Positions 6,856 to 15,332 of a stretch of 43,536 nucleotides of DNA are shown in pieces; positions within the stretch are counted from its first letter, which is position 1; each line of letters begins with the position of its first letter. The translations under genes were made by a program, and so were the position numbers. The DNA is from an uncultured Eubacteriales bacterium (GTDB taxonomy: Bacteria; Bacillota; Clostridia; Peptostreptococcales; Anaerovoracaceae). Where the stretch lies: contig CACYFF010000016.1 of the NCBI GenBank assembly GCA_902773665.1, positions 1 through 43,536 on the forward strand. The letters are read 5' to 3'. The notes under the pieces were generated by a model that was not told the DNA's origin, made no database searches, and saw only the letters and a list, made by a program, of their open reading frames with translations.

Positions 6856-7067
6856 AAAAATCATTCATTGCCGGAATGGCTTTCGGCGCATTTCTGGTAT
6901 CGGTGACCCCTTACAACGTTCAGACAGATGAAGAGACCGGTGTGGTCGAGATCCGCAGCCTGCTGTGGGCATTGAGAAAGACCCCGCCGAAAGAGGGAGA
7001 GGAAAAGGGCAGTTATGCCTTTGCCATTCCTCCGTCCGGACTGGACGATGAAGAGGCAGAAGATTAG
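6852..7067 (+). CDS. Small exported or anchored acidic protein
   Basis: 71 residues, starting in an ATGA overlap with the CPBP stop. A short N-terminal hydrophobic stretch (KKSFIAGMAFGAFLVSV) suggests a signal or membrane anchor; the rest is polar and ends in an acidic tail (LDDEEAED). No family recognised. Tight coupling to the CPBP protease suggests a partner or substrate, which is inference. An intrinsic terminator follows. Confidence 0.65.
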   Translation: MKKSFIAGMAFGAFLVSVTPYNVQTDEETGVVEIRSLLWALRKTPPKEGEEKGSYAFAIPPSGLDDEEAED

Positions 7068-7078
7068 CAACAGGGAAT

Positions 7079-7107
7079 GCAGCATGGAGTGATCCATGCT
7101 GCTTTTT
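7079..7107 (+). terminator. Intrinsic terminator of the tetR-CPBP operon
   Basis: GCAGCATGGA (7079-7088), loop GTGA, TCCATGCTGC (7093-7102), then TTTTT. Confidence 0.9.
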
Positions 7108-7146
7108 GTATTCTGTAATGTGCTGGCGGCGTAACCCTTTTGCGCA

Positions 7147-7152
7147 TATAAT
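7147..7152 (+). promoter_or_regulatory. Possible -10 box for the preA-like gene
   Basis: A perfect TATAAT 44 bases before the ATG and after the upstream terminator. The matching -35 position (TGGCGG, 7124-7129) is poor, so an activator may be needed. Confidence 0.4.
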
Positions 7153-7195
7153 ATTGGCAAGAATGTACCTACGCGAGACGACAAGGAGGACACCA

Positions 7196-8689
7196 ATGCT
7201 TGAAAGACAAATCGCCCGCTCGGAACTGATCCGGTGCGCCCTGTGTAAAGACGCTCCTTGCACAGCTGCCTGCGGCAAGCTCGACCCTGCCCGCATCCTG
7301 CGCAGCCTTTGGTTTGATGCCGAAAAAGCGGCAGCGGCAAGCTTTCCTGCGGTCAACCCCTGCGCCGCCTGCGCGGCTCCCTGTGAAGATGCCTGCATCC
7401 GGGCGCATCAGGTGCCGATCCGCAGCCTGCTGACCCGGGTCCACGACGAAGTGAAGCCAAATCTTGCAGTCGCCCTGCCGGAAGACGAAAACCGTCTGCG
7501 GACCGATCTGTTCGGGTTCCCGCTGGAGAATCCCTTTTTGCTGTCTTCCTCGGTGGTATCCAGCACGTACGACATGTGCGCCAGGGCCTTTGAGGCAGGC
7601 TGGGCCGGCGCTGCGTTCAAAACGATCTGCTCCTTCCCGATCCACGAGGCCTCGCCCCGGTTTTCGGCCATCACGGGGGACAACGGAAGCATCATCGGTT
7701 TTAAGAATATCGAACAGCTCTCCGACCACAGCGTGGCGGAGAATATGGAGATCTTCCGCCGGCTGCAGCAGAACTATCCGGAGAAATTCATTTTGGCATC
7801 GATCATGGGTCAAAATGACGAAGAATGGGCGGAACTTGCCGGCTTGTGCGAAGAAAACGGCGCGGATGCGATCGAGCTCAACTTCTCCTGCCCCAACATG
7901 GCGGACGGCGGTCTCGGCTCGGATATCGGACAGGTGCCGGAGCTGGTCGAGCGCTTTACCGAAGCGGCAAGGCGCGGCACGAAACTCCCGATCCTGGCTA
8001 AGCTCACGCCGAACGTGGCGAAGATGAGTCCCGCAGCGGAAGCGGCCAAGCGCGGCGGCGCAAACGGTATCGCAGCCATCAACACGATTAAGAGCATCAT
8101 CGGCGTCGATCCGCAGACTTACGTCTCTGCCCCTGCCGTACACGGGAAATCCGCCGTGGGCGGGTACAGCGGCAGCGCTGTCAAACCCATCGCTCTGCGG
8201 TTTATCGCCGAATTGGCGCACAACAAGTCTCTGAAGGGCATGCATCTGAGCGCAATGGGCGGCGTGGAGACCTGGAAGGACGCGCTGGAGTTTATCCTGC
8301 TCGGCGCGGGAAGCATACAGGTCACTACGGCGGTCATGCAGTACGGATACCGCATTATCGATGATCTGAAGCAGGGACTGAACTATTACCTGGCCGAAAA
8401 AGGTTTTGATCACCTCAGCCAGGCGGTCGGACTTGGCGTGGATTCCGTCAGCGAAACGACCGATGTTCTGGAACGCGATACCATCGTTTTCCCACAGTTC
8501 CACCGGGACAAATGCATAGGCTGCGGACGCTGCGAGATCTCCTGCGCTGACGGCGGACATCAGGCGATCCATCTGACGGACGACCGCAAACCTGTGCTCG
8601 ACGGCAAACGATGCGTCGGCTGCCACCTGTGCGTCCTGGTGTGCCCGCAGAAAGCGATCGTTTCCAGCCATAAACGGATCAATAAATGA
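7196..8689 (+). CDS. preA: PreA-like dihydropyrimidine dehydrogenase family iron-sulfur flavoprotein with extra N-terminal cluster domain
   Basis: 497 residues; AAGGAGG 6 bases before ATG 7196 fixes the start. The middle (about 105-410) is a dihydroorotate-dehydrogenase-type FMN barrel as in PreA (ELNFSCPN, LAKLTPNV, the GGYSGSAVKPIALR block, a late Gly-rich FMN phosphate site). The C-terminus has two ferredoxin motifs (CIGCGRCEISC and CVGCHLCVLVCP). Unlike standard PreA of about 410 residues, it starts with about 90 residues carrying Cys14, 17, 22, 26 and Cys56, 59, 63, 67. The first set has the CxxCx4CxxxC spacing of the PreT / DPD domain I clusters. The FAD/NAD domains that normally follow are absent. 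The loop after SCPN (residues 235-246) has no cysteine where mammalian DPD has its catalytic one. Redox role is likely; pyrimidine reduction is not certain. Confidence 0.85.
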   Translation: MLERQIARSELIRCALCKDAPCTAACGKLDPARILRSLWFDAEKAAAASFPAVNPCAACAAPCEDACIRAHQVPIRSLLTRVHDEVKPNLAVALPEDENRLRTDLFGFPLENPFLLSSSVVSSTYDMCARAFEAGWAGAAFKTICSFPIHEASPRFSAITGDNGSIIGFKNIEQLSDHSVAENMEIFRRLQQNYPEKFILASIMGQNDEEWAELAGLCEENGADAIELNFSCPNMADGGLGSDIGQVPELVERFTEAARRGTKLPILAKLTPNVAKMSPAAEAAKRGGANGIAAINTIKSIIGVDPQTYVSAPAVHGKSAVGGYSGSAVKPIALRFIAELAHNKSLKGMHLSAMGGVETWKDALEFILLGAGSIQVTTAVMQYGYRIIDDLKQGLNYYLAEKGFDHLSQAVGLGVDSVSETTDVLERDTIVFPQFHRDKCIGCGRCEISCADGGHQAIHLTDDRKPVLDGKRCVGCHLCVLVCPQKAIVSSHKRINK

Positions 8690-8697
8690 TAACTACA

Positions 8698-8732
8698 GGG
8701 ACGGTTCTTGCAGAGGACCGTCCCCATTTTTT
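8698..8732 (+). terminator. Intrinsic terminator after preA
   Basis: GGGACGGT (8698-8705) pairs with ACCGTCCC (8717-8724), followed by CATTTTTT. The stem sequence is nearly the same as the hairpin at 24361-24392. Confidence 0.85.
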
Positions 8733-8808
8733 CTTCCCCAAGGAATGCATTTTATATTACAATAAAAAGGATAGAACTATTCCAAGCAGCGGAAAGGAAC
8801 GCAAGATC

Positions 8809-10230
8809 ATGTACGATAAATACGAATCCCCCCTGTCCCAGCGCTATGCTTCGGACTACATGCTTAAACTGTTTTCCGCCCAGACGAGGGCTGAGACCTG
8901 GAGAAGGCTGTGGGTTGCCCTGGCCAGAGCGCAGCACAATTTAGGCCTTCCTGTGACCCAAGAGCAGGTCGAGGAACTGGAAGCCCACGTGTCCGACGTG
9001 GATTTCGAAGCCGTTAAAGTAAAGGAAAAGGAGATCCGCCACGACGTAATGGCACATGTGCACGCCTACGGCCTGGTTGCCCCCAAAGCCGCCGGCATCA
9101 TCCATCTCGGTGCCACGAGCTGCTACGTAACGGATAACGGCGACATCATCCTGTTTAAGCAGGGCCTGGAATATCTGAGAAAAGAACTGAAGGCAGCCAT
9201 GCGGCCCCTCGCCGAATTCTGCCTGAAATATAAGGACATGCCCTGCCTGGGCTACACCCACTACCAGCCGGCGCAGCCCGTTACCGTGGGCAAGCGCGCC
9301 AGCCTGTGGCTGCAGGATTTCTACTCCGACCTGGAGCAGCTGGATTTCGTCATCGGCCAGATGAAGTTCCTCGGCAGCCGCGGTACCACCGGCACCGAGG
9401 CCAGCTTTATGGAGCTGTTCGAGGGCGACGAAGAGAAGATCGACGAGATGAACCGGCAGATTGCCGCGGAGTTCGGTTTCGAAAAGCGCTTCGACGTCTG
9501 CGGGCAGACCTATCCCAGAAAACTGGACAGCCTCATCCTTAACTGCCTGGCTTCCATCGGCCAGAGCGCGTATAAGATGGGCGACGACATCCGTCTGTTG
9601 CAGCACGACCGGCAGATCGAGGAACCCTTCGAAAAGAGCCAGGTGGGCTCTTCCGCCATGGCCTACAAGCGCAATCCCATGCGTTCCGAGCGCATCTGCT
9701 CGCTGTCGCGCTACCTGATTATCGACGCGGAGAACGCCGCTCAGACCGCTGCGACCCAGTGGCTGGAGCGCACCCTGGACGACTCCGCCAACCGCCGCAT
9801 CTCCATGCCGGAAGGTTTCCTGGCCTGCGACGCGGTGCTGCGCCTTGTCAAGAACGTAGCGGACGGCCTGGTCGTCAACGAGAAGATCGTCGAAAAGACG
9901 CTGCGCGACTACCTGCCGTTCTCTGCGACGGAGAACATTCTGATGGAAGGGGTCAAGCGGGGCGGTGACCGCCAGCAGCTGCACGAAGTCATCCGCCGCG
10001 CCTCCATGAACGCCACGGCTAAGATGAAGAACGGCGAACCCTGGGATCTGCTGGAGGAATTGGCGCAGGAGCCTTCCTTCGGCATGACGAAAGCCGAAAT
10101 GGAGAGCCTGCTCGATCCGAAGGCATTTACCGGCCGCAGTGCCCACCAGGTGGAAGCCTTCGTGGCGAAGGTGCTGCCGTGCATCGCGGAAGAGGGCGCA
10201 GACGAGATCGACAGCAAGATCGAATATTAG
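8809..10230 (+). CDS. purB: Adenylosuccinate lyase
   Basis: 473 residues from ATG 8809, with AAAGGA 10 bases upstream; a longer frame from 8686 crosses the terminator and is rejected. The enzyme cleaves SAICAR to AICAR and adenylosuccinate to AMP, both releasing fumarate. The fumarase/aspartase superfamily signature is at residues 280-294 (GSSAMAYKRNPMRSE), with the flexible-loop serines. Other active-site blocks are RHDVMAHVHA (78-87), GATSCYVTDN and THYQPAQ (150-156). The length and the YKRNP form fit the eukaryote-like PurB subgroup. It stands alone between two terminators and is not beside other purine genes. Confidence 0.96.
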   Translation: MYDKYESPLSQRYASDYMLKLFSAQTRAETWRRLWVALARAQHNLGLPVTQEQVEELEAHVSDVDFEAVKVKEKEIRHDVMAHVHAYGLVAPKAAGIIHLGATSCYVTDNGDIILFKQGLEYLRKELKAAMRPLAEFCLKYKDMPCLGYTHYQPAQPVTVGKRASLWLQDFYSDLEQLDFVIGQMKFLGSRGTTGTEASFMELFEGDEEKIDEMNRQIAAEFGFEKRFDVCGQTYPRKLDSLILNCLASIGQSAYKMGDDIRLLQHDRQIEEPFEKSQVGSSAMAYKRNPMRSERICSLSRYLIIDAENAAQTAATQWLERTLDDSANRRISMPEGFLACDAVLRLVKNVADGLVVNEKIVEKTLRDYLPFSATENILMEGVKRGGDRQQLHEVIRRASMNATAKMKNGEPWDLLEELAQEPSFGMTKAEMESLLDPKAFTGRSAHQVEAFVAKVLPCIAEEGADEIDSKIEY

Positions 10231-10237
10231 ACGCAGC

Positions 10238-10263
10238 GGCGGGTCTTCGGACCCGCCTTTTTT
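10238..10263 (+). terminator. Intrinsic terminator after purB
   Basis: GGCGGGTC (10238-10245), a TTCG tetraloop, GACCCGCC (10250-10257), then six Ts. A textbook hairpin. Confidence 0.95.
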
Positions 10264-10265
10264 AT

Positions 10266-10294
10266 TTGACTTTGCACCCGCCAGGATTTACTAT
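10266..10294 (+). promoter_or_regulatory. Promoter of pckA
   Basis: TTGACT (10266-10271), 17 bp, TACTAT (10289-10294). This gives a leader of about 77 nt before the ATG; the leader holds no strong structure that I can see. Confidence 0.65.
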
Positions 10295-10377
10295 TTTAGT
10301 TAGGAGCAAAGGCTCTTTTTCGCCCTGCTCCGAAAGAGATAAATCAACGGTTGGAACCTTAAGGGGGAACAAAGAAA

Positions 10378-11940
10378 ATGAATATCGAAGCTGCCCTGGC
10401 AGATCTGGGCATCATCAACGCGAAAGCGGTCTATCGCAACTTAACGCCGGCGGAACTCACGGAACACGCGCTCAGAAGAGGGGAAGGCACCCTCAGCACT
10501 ACCGGTGCTCTCGTGGTCAAGACCGGCAAGTACACCGGCCGCTCCGCCAACGATAAATTCATCGTCGACAGCGAAGGCGTGCACGACGAGATCGCCTGGG
10601 GAAGCGTCAACAAGCCTATCTCCCAGGAGAAGTCCGACGCTATCTATAACAAGGTAGTCGCTTACCTGCAGAACAAGGACGTATTCGTGTTCGACGGCTT
10701 CGCCGGCGCAGATCCCAAGCACCAGAAGGCGTTCCGCGTGGTCACCGAGCTGGCCAGCCAGAACATGTTTATCCACCAGCTGCTGAGAAGACCCAGCAAG
10801 GAACAGCTCGAGGACTTCCGCGAAGACTTTACCATCATCGCTGCCCCGGGATTCAAGTGCATCCCCGAGTTCGACGGCACCCGTTCGGAAGCGGCTATCA
10901 TCATCGACTACGAGAAGCACATGGTCGTGATCGCAGGCAGCCAGTATGCCGGCGAGATCAAGAAGAGCGTCTTCTCCGTCATGAACTACCTGATGCCCAA
11001 GGAAGGCGTCTTCCCGATGCACTGCTCCGCCAACATCGGCAAGGACGGCGACGCAGCCGTATTCTTCGGCCTGTCCGGCACCGGCAAGACTACGCTGTCC
11101 GCCGACCCGAACAGAAAGCTCATCGGCGATGACGAGCACGGCTGGTCCGAGGATTCCGTCTTCAACTTCGAGGGCGGCTGCTATGCGAAGTGCATCAATC
11201 TATCCGCGGAGAACGAGCCGGAGATCTACGGCGCCATCAAGTTCGGTTCCCTGGTGGAGAACGTCGTGATGGACCCGGAGACCAGAGAATTCGACTTCTA
11301 CGACGATTCTCTCGCGGTCAACAGCCGCGTGGGCTACCCCATCGAATACATCCCCAACGCGGAACTGTCCGGCATGGGCGGCATCCCCAAGACCGTCATC
11401 TTCCTGACGGCCGACGCCTACGGCGTGCTGCCTCCCATCTCCAAGCTGGATAAGAACCAGGCGGCGTACTACTTCATGAGCGGCTTTACCAGCAAGCTGG
11501 CAGGCACCGAGATCGGCGTAAAGGAACCCGTTCCCACGTTCTCCACCTGCTTCGGCGAACCGTTCCTGCCCCTGGATCCGGCGCTGTACGCGAAGATGCT
11601 GATGGAAAAGGTCGAGGCGGGCGCCAAGGTCTACCTCATCAACACCGGCTGGAACGGCACCGGCGAGCGCATTAAGCTCCGCTATACCCGTGCCATGGTC
11701 ACCGCAGCTCTCACCGGCGAGATCGAAAAGGCGGAATTCGTCAAAGATCCCGTATTCGGCGTGGAAGTGCCCACCTCCGTCGAAGGCGTGCCCTCCGACA
11801 TCCTGATCCCGGCGAACACCTGGGCGGACAAGGCGGTCTACGACGAAAAGGTGAAGACCTTAGCGAACAGCTTTATCGAAAACTTCAAGAAATACACGAC
11901 AGCCTCTGCGGAGATCGTGGCGGCGGGCCCCAAACTGTAA
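10378..11940 (+). CDS. pckA: Phosphoenolpyruvate carboxykinase (ATP)
   Basis: 520 residues, normal for the ATP-dependent enzyme, which interconverts oxaloacetate + ATP with PEP + CO2 + ADP. The P-loop is at 231-239 (GLSGTGKTT, Lys237) and is followed by the metal-binding stretch DDEHGWSE (251-258). The kinase-specific block with HMVVIAGSQYAGEIKKS (181-197) is intact. AAGGGGG lies 10 bases before the ATG. In anaerobes the enzyme often works in the carboxylating direction, forming ATP. No terminator separates it from the next gene, 12 bases on. Confidence 0.97.
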   Translation: MNIEAALADLGIINAKAVYRNLTPAELTEHALRRGEGTLSTTGALVVKTGKYTGRSANDKFIVDSEGVHDEIAWGSVNKPISQEKSDAIYNKVVAYLQNKDVFVFDGFAGADPKHQKAFRVVTELASQNMFIHQLLRRPSKEQLEDFREDFTIIAAPGFKCIPEFDGTRSEAAIIIDYEKHMVVIAGSQYAGEIKKSVFSVMNYLMPKEGVFPMHCSANIGKDGDAAVFFGLSGTGKTTLSADPNRKLIGDDEHGWSEDSVFNFEGGCYAKCINLSAENEPEIYGAIKFGSLVENVVMDPETREFDFYDDSLAVNSRVGYPIEYIPNAELSGMGGIPKTVIFLTADAYGVLPPISKLDKNQAAYYFMSGFTSKLAGTEIGVKEPVPTFSTCFGEPFLPLDPALYAKMLMEKVEAGAKVYLINTGWNGTGERIKLRYTRAMVTAALTGEIEKAEFVKDPVFGVEVPTSVEGVPSDILIPANTWADKAVYDEKVKTLANSFIENFKKYTTASAEIVAAGPKL

Positions 11941-11952
11941 AAGGAGGTACCT

Positions 11953-12633
11953 ATGGCAGAAAAATCCAGAGCAAGAGAAGACCGTGTCATAACCGATATC
12001 CGTGACCAGGCTAAGACAGAGAGCCAGCGCAAAGCGGACGCCAGAAAAAAGCGCACCATCGCGATCGTGCTGTGGATCCTGGCCATCGCCTGCGAGATCG
12101 CAGCGATCTTCCTGTTCAGAAAACTGGTCGTGCTGTGGCCCTGCCTGCTGGCGATTATCGTAGACGCCGTGCTGTGCATCGTGGCAGCCCAGTTCTGGAA
12201 GAAGGCGAACCACATCGATCCGCCGGCGGGGAGGTTCTGGCAGAACCAGTTCGGCGCCATCATGTCGGTCATCGCGTTTGCGCCTCTCATCGTCATCTTC
12301 CTGCTTTCGAAGGACGTTGACCCCAAGAGCAAGAAGATCGCGGTCATCGTAGCAGCGATCGCGGCGATCGCGACCATGGGCGCATCCATCGACTATAACC
12401 CGGTGACCATCGACGACCTGAACGAGGCCGAACTGCAGGCCCTGGGCTATGGCGGCGAATGCTACTGGGCGAAGTATTCCAAGTCTTATCACTTTGACCC
12501 GGACTGCCCGACGCTGCTGCGCTCCAAGGAAGTCTTCCACGGGACGATCGAGCAGGCCTTCGAGGAAGGCCGCACCGACCCCTGCGACTTCTGCGCGAAC
12601 GGCAAGGAAGAAAAAGCGCAGTCCGGCGAATAA
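11953..12633 (+). CDS. Membrane protein with C-terminal cysteine/histidine zinc-ribbon-like domain
   Basis: 226 residues with a perfect AAAGGAGG ribosome binding site, 12 bases after pckA. A charged N-terminus (about 1-33) precedes four predicted helices (about 34-55, 57-77, 95-116, 124-142). The C-terminal 55 residues hold His and Cys in a pattern like small zinc-binding domains: YHFDPDCPTLLRS, then FHGTIEQAFEEGRTDPCDFC. This resembles the Ada-type or nuclease-tail zinc modules often placed at protein ends. Function unknown. It is probably co-transcribed with pckA. Confidence 0.7.
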   Translation: MAEKSRAREDRVITDIRDQAKTESQRKADARKKRTIAIVLWILAIACEIAAIFLFRKLVVLWPCLLAIIVDAVLCIVAAQFWKKANHIDPPAGRFWQNQFGAIMSVIAFAPLIVIFLLSKDVDPKSKKIAVIVAAIAAIATMGASIDYNPVTIDDLNEAELQALGYGGECYWAKYSKSYHFDPDCPTLLRSKEVFHGTIEQAFEEGRTDPCDFCANGKEEKAQSGE

Positions 12634-12692
12634 CTTACGGTATCGATGGGCGCATCTGCGCCGAATGATTGTATAGAAGGAGACTAAAAAGA

Positions 12693-13589
12693 ATGGCATC
12701 TAACATGGACTTACTTAACCTGCTGGCCAGCGGCCTCGGTACTTCCGACAGCATTTCCGCTCTGTCCGGCAAAACCTCCACTTCTCAGGACCAGGCAACG
12801 ATGGCGCTGCTTTCCGCACTGCCCTCCATGCTGGGCCAGATGAAGACCAACGCTTCCACCCAGCAGGGTGCGAGCAGCCTGATGAACGCTCTGAATCAGC
12901 ATGACCTCAGCAAACTGAGCAATGCGGATATCGTAAGCCTCATCAAGAACGCAGACGAAGAAGACGGCGCCAAGATCCTGGACAAGATCTACGGCTCCAA
13001 GGAGAACACCGCTGCCGCGCAGGCTTCTCTTGCCAAGCAGTCCGGCATTTCCACCGCGCAGATGGCGAAGATCATGGCCATCGCCGCTCCCGCTCTGCTG
13101 ACCGCCGTAGCAGCTGCGAAGAAAAAGCAGGCCGCAGAAGCTGCTGCCGCCGCGCAGGCTGCACAGCAGGCCGCTGCTGCCAAGCAGTCCAGCGAGAGCG
13201 AAGAACTGATGGCGCTGCTTTCCAGCCTGTCCGGGGTCAACACGACCTCCGGCAAGAAGACCACTTCCGGCAAGAAGACTTCCTCCGCGAAGACCAACGA
13301 CGGTCTGGATCTGGGCGATATTCTGGGCATGGCAACTGCTTTGTCCGGCTCCGGCAAGACCACATCTTCTGCGAAGAAGGACGACGGTTTCGGTCTGGAC
13401 GACATCATGAGCATCGCAGGCGCTCTGTCCGGCGGCTCTTCCGCGAAGAAGAACGACGGCTTCGGTCTGGACGACATCATGGGCCTGGCCGGCGCACTGT
13501 CCGGTTCCGGCAAGAAGACCAGCTCCAACAACGCCGCAGGCGTATCCTCTCTGCTGGGTACTCTGCTGCAGGGCAAGAAACTGTTCTAA
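12693..13589 (+). CDS. DUF937-like protein with Ala-rich linker and C-terminal tandem repeats
   Basis: 298 residues from ATG 12693 (AAGGAG upstream; a longer frame is not used). Residues 1-135 match the look of the DUF937 domain: a short helical start, ALLSALPSMLGQMKTNAS, NADIVSLIKNADEEDGAKILDKIYG, then LAKQSGISTAQMAKIM. An Ala/Gln/Lys coiled linker (140-165) follows. The C-terminal part carries three copies of a motif built on SSAKKxDGFGLDDIM...ALSG (197-222, 225-248, 249-273), separated by Ser/Thr/Gly/Lys spacers. No signal peptide. Cytoplasmic, function unknown; the repeats may be protein-binding modules. Confidence 0.8.
   Translation: MASNMDLLNLLASGLGTSDSISALSGKTSTSQDQATMALLSALPSMLGQMKTNASTQQGASSLMNALNQHDLSKLSNADIVSLIKNADEEDGAKILDKIYGSKENTAAAQASLAKQSGISTAQMAKIMAIAAPALLTAVAAAKKKQAAEAAAAAQAAQQAAAAKQSSESEELMALLSSLSGVNTTSGKKTTSGKKTSSAKTNDGLDLGDILGMATALSGSGKTTSSAKKDDGFGLDDIMSIAGALSGGSSAKKNDGFGLDDIMGLAGALSGSGKKTSSNNAAGVSSLLGTLLQGKKLF
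13281..13511 (+). repeat. Three tandem coding repeats in the DUF937 gene
   Basis: Three units of about 72-78 bases (13281-13358, 13365-13436, 13437-13511). Units 2 and 3 are nearly identical in DNA as well as protein, so duplication is recent or maintained by conversion. Unit 1 has diverged. Confidence 0.8.
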
Positions 13590-13605
13590 GTTTGTAAAAC
13601 AACTG

Positions 13606-13643
13606 AAAAAGACTGGTGGGAGAGATCTCACCAGTCTTTTTTT
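13606..13643. terminator. Bidirectional intrinsic terminator between convergent genes
   Basis: AAAAAGACTGGTG (13606-13618) pairs with CACCAGTCTTTTT (13629-13641), with a few more pairs inside around a GAGA loop. The A-run on the left and T-run on the right serve both the DUF937 gene and the gamma-glutamyltransferase gene on the other strand. Confidence 0.9.
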
Positions 13644-13663
13644 ATTTTCGTTTCGAGGTTCTG

Positions 13664-15310
13664 TTAGATCCCCACCGCCAGTCCGTCTCTTCTGGGATCT
13701 GCGGCGCCGGCCAGGGTGCCATCCGACAGGAGGGCTGCGGAGTTCGTGGCGCCGACGATGCGGTCCCAGTCCGGATAGGCGCGCGTCTTATGGCCCATGG
13801 CTTCCAGCGCTGCGATCGTCTCCTGAGGAATACGGCTCTCGTAGATGATGCAGTCCGTTGTATCGTCTCCGAAGCGGGGCGAATTCACGGCGCTCTCGAT
13901 GTCCATGCCGTGGTCGATGATCTTGGAGATGACCTGCACCACCGAAGAGATGATGCGGATGCCGCCGGGGCTGCCGACGACTGCCACGGGTTTTCCGTCT
14001 TTCAGGATAAAGGTGGGAGACATGCAGCTTAAAGGCACTTTTCCGCCCGCTACGGCGTTTTTCGACGCGGGATCGATCGAGAAGTCCTCCATCTCGTCGT
14101 TGAGCAGAAATCCGCTGTTTTGGGGCACAGCGCAGCTGCCGAAGAAATGGTTGATCGTCCGGGTGCAGGCCACGAGATTTCCCTCCGCGTCCGCGATGGA
14201 AAAATGGGTCGTGGACATGCTCTCGGTATGCCAGGGGTTACCGCAGGCCGGTGCATGAGCCTTCGCCAGGTCCACCCGCTCCGCCAGCTTCGCCGCATAT
14301 TTCTTCGACACCAGTCCCTGCAGCGGCACGGACACGTAGTCCGGATCGCCCATGTAGGCCATGCGGTCCGCGTAGCACATCTTAAAGACTTCCGAGAACA
14401 GGTGGATATATTCCGGGCTGTTGACTTCCATGGCACCTACGTCGAAGTCTTCCAGCACATTGAGGATCTGCACCACGTGGGTGCCGCCGGAAGAGGGCGG
14501 GGGAGACGACAGGATCTCATAGCCCCGGTACGTGCCCCGCACGGGCGGCAGTACCTTGACTTCGAAACTCTCCAGGTCTTCCCGGGTCATGCGCCCGCAG
14601 TCCTTTTTCACCTGTTCCAGGATGGCATCCGCGATCTCGCCTTTATAGAACGCATCCCGGCCGCCTTCCGCGATCTTTTCCAGCGTCCGCGCCAGGTCCG
14701 GATTCTTCAGGATCTCCCCGGCTGCCGGCGCTTTTCCGTCCTTCAGATAGATCTTCCAGCCGTCGCCGTATTTTCGAAGCTGCTCCGCGTGTTCCGCGAT
14801 ATCCGCTGCCAGCAAAGGCGTTACGATGTAGCCTTCCTTCGCCAGGCGGATGGCAGGAGCCATCACCGTCTTGCGGTCCAGGGTGCCGTAGTGCTCCAGG
14901 GCATACAGCAGGCCCGCCACGTCGCCGGGGGTCGCTGCTGCGGTGCCGCTATAGACATTGCGCAGGTGTTTATCGTAGTTTGACCCCGGAGAACCCGGCT
15001 CGTACATGGACGGCTCAGCCGCTTTCGGCGCTTTTTCCCGGAAGTTCAGAAAGACGCTTTCGCCTGTTCTGGCGCTGCGCAGCAGCATAAAGCCGCCTCC
15101 GCCGATGCCGGAGGCGTTGGGCTCGCAGACACCCAGGGCGAAGGCCACGGCTACCGCTGCATCCACAGCGTTGCCGCCTTTCTCCAGGATCTCTTTTCCG
15201 ATCTGCGCGGCTTCCGCTCTGCCGGCGGAGACGACGCCTTTCTTTGCGGTGCAGGCGCGGCCGCTGCGGATCATGTTTCCCTGTTCGTCAAAGGGGATAA
15301 ATGGGGTCAT
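13664..15310 (-). CDS. ggt: Gamma-glutamyltransferase without signal peptide
   Basis: 548 residues, the usual size of the autoprocessed Ntn-hydrolase that transfers or hydrolyses gamma-glutamyl groups (for example glutathione). The catalytic Thr is Thr367 in STTHFSIADAEGNLV; processing would give about 366- and 182-residue subunits. Substrate-binding blocks are present (GIGGGGFMLL near 68-77, NFREKAP, SSPPPSSGG near 268-276, VGSPGG). Most bacterial GGTs carry a secretion signal; this one starts MTPFIPFDEQGNM with none, so it is predicted to be cytoplasmic. AGAGGGA precedes the start. It faces dapF across 91 bases. Confidence 0.93.
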   Translation of the reverse strand: MTPFIPFDEQGNMIRSGRACTAKKGVVSAGRAEAAQIGKEILEKGGNAVDAAVAVAFALGVCEPNASGIGGGGFMLLRSARTGESVFLNFREKAPKAAEPSMYEPGSPGSNYDKHLRNVYSGTAAATPGDVAGLLYALEHYGTLDRKTVMAPAIRLAKEGYIVTPLLAADIAEHAEQLRKYGDGWKIYLKDGKAPAAGEILKNPDLARTLEKIAEGGRDAFYKGEIADAILEQVKKDCGRMTREDLESFEVKVLPPVRGTYRGYEILSSPPPSSGGTHVVQILNVLEDFDVGAMEVNSPEYIHLFSEVFKMCYADRMAYMGDPDYVSVPLQGLVSKKYAAKLAERVDLAKAHAPACGNPWHTESMSTTHFSIADAEGNLVACTRTINHFFGSCAVPQNSGFLLNDEMEDFSIDPASKNAVAGGKVPLSCMSPTFILKDGKPVAVVGSPGGIRIISSVVQVISKIIDHGMDIESAVNSPRFGDDTTDCIIYESRIPQETIAALEAMGHKTRAYPDWDRIVGATNSAALLSDGTLAGAADPRRDGLAVGI

Positions 15311-15332
15311 AGGCTTCCCTCTTTACAAATCG

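Noticed and set aside
7169-8671. Long minus-strand frame opposite preA (500 codons), and similar ones opposite purB, pckA, ileS, nrdJ and the ATPase
   Set aside because: Shadows of GC-rich coding sequence; no binding sites, low-complexity His/Val/Asp-rich translations, no domain.
8686-8808. N-terminal extension of adenylosuccinate lyase by 41 residues
   Set aside because: It would cross a strong terminator hairpin; the ATG at 8809 has the binding site and the family start.
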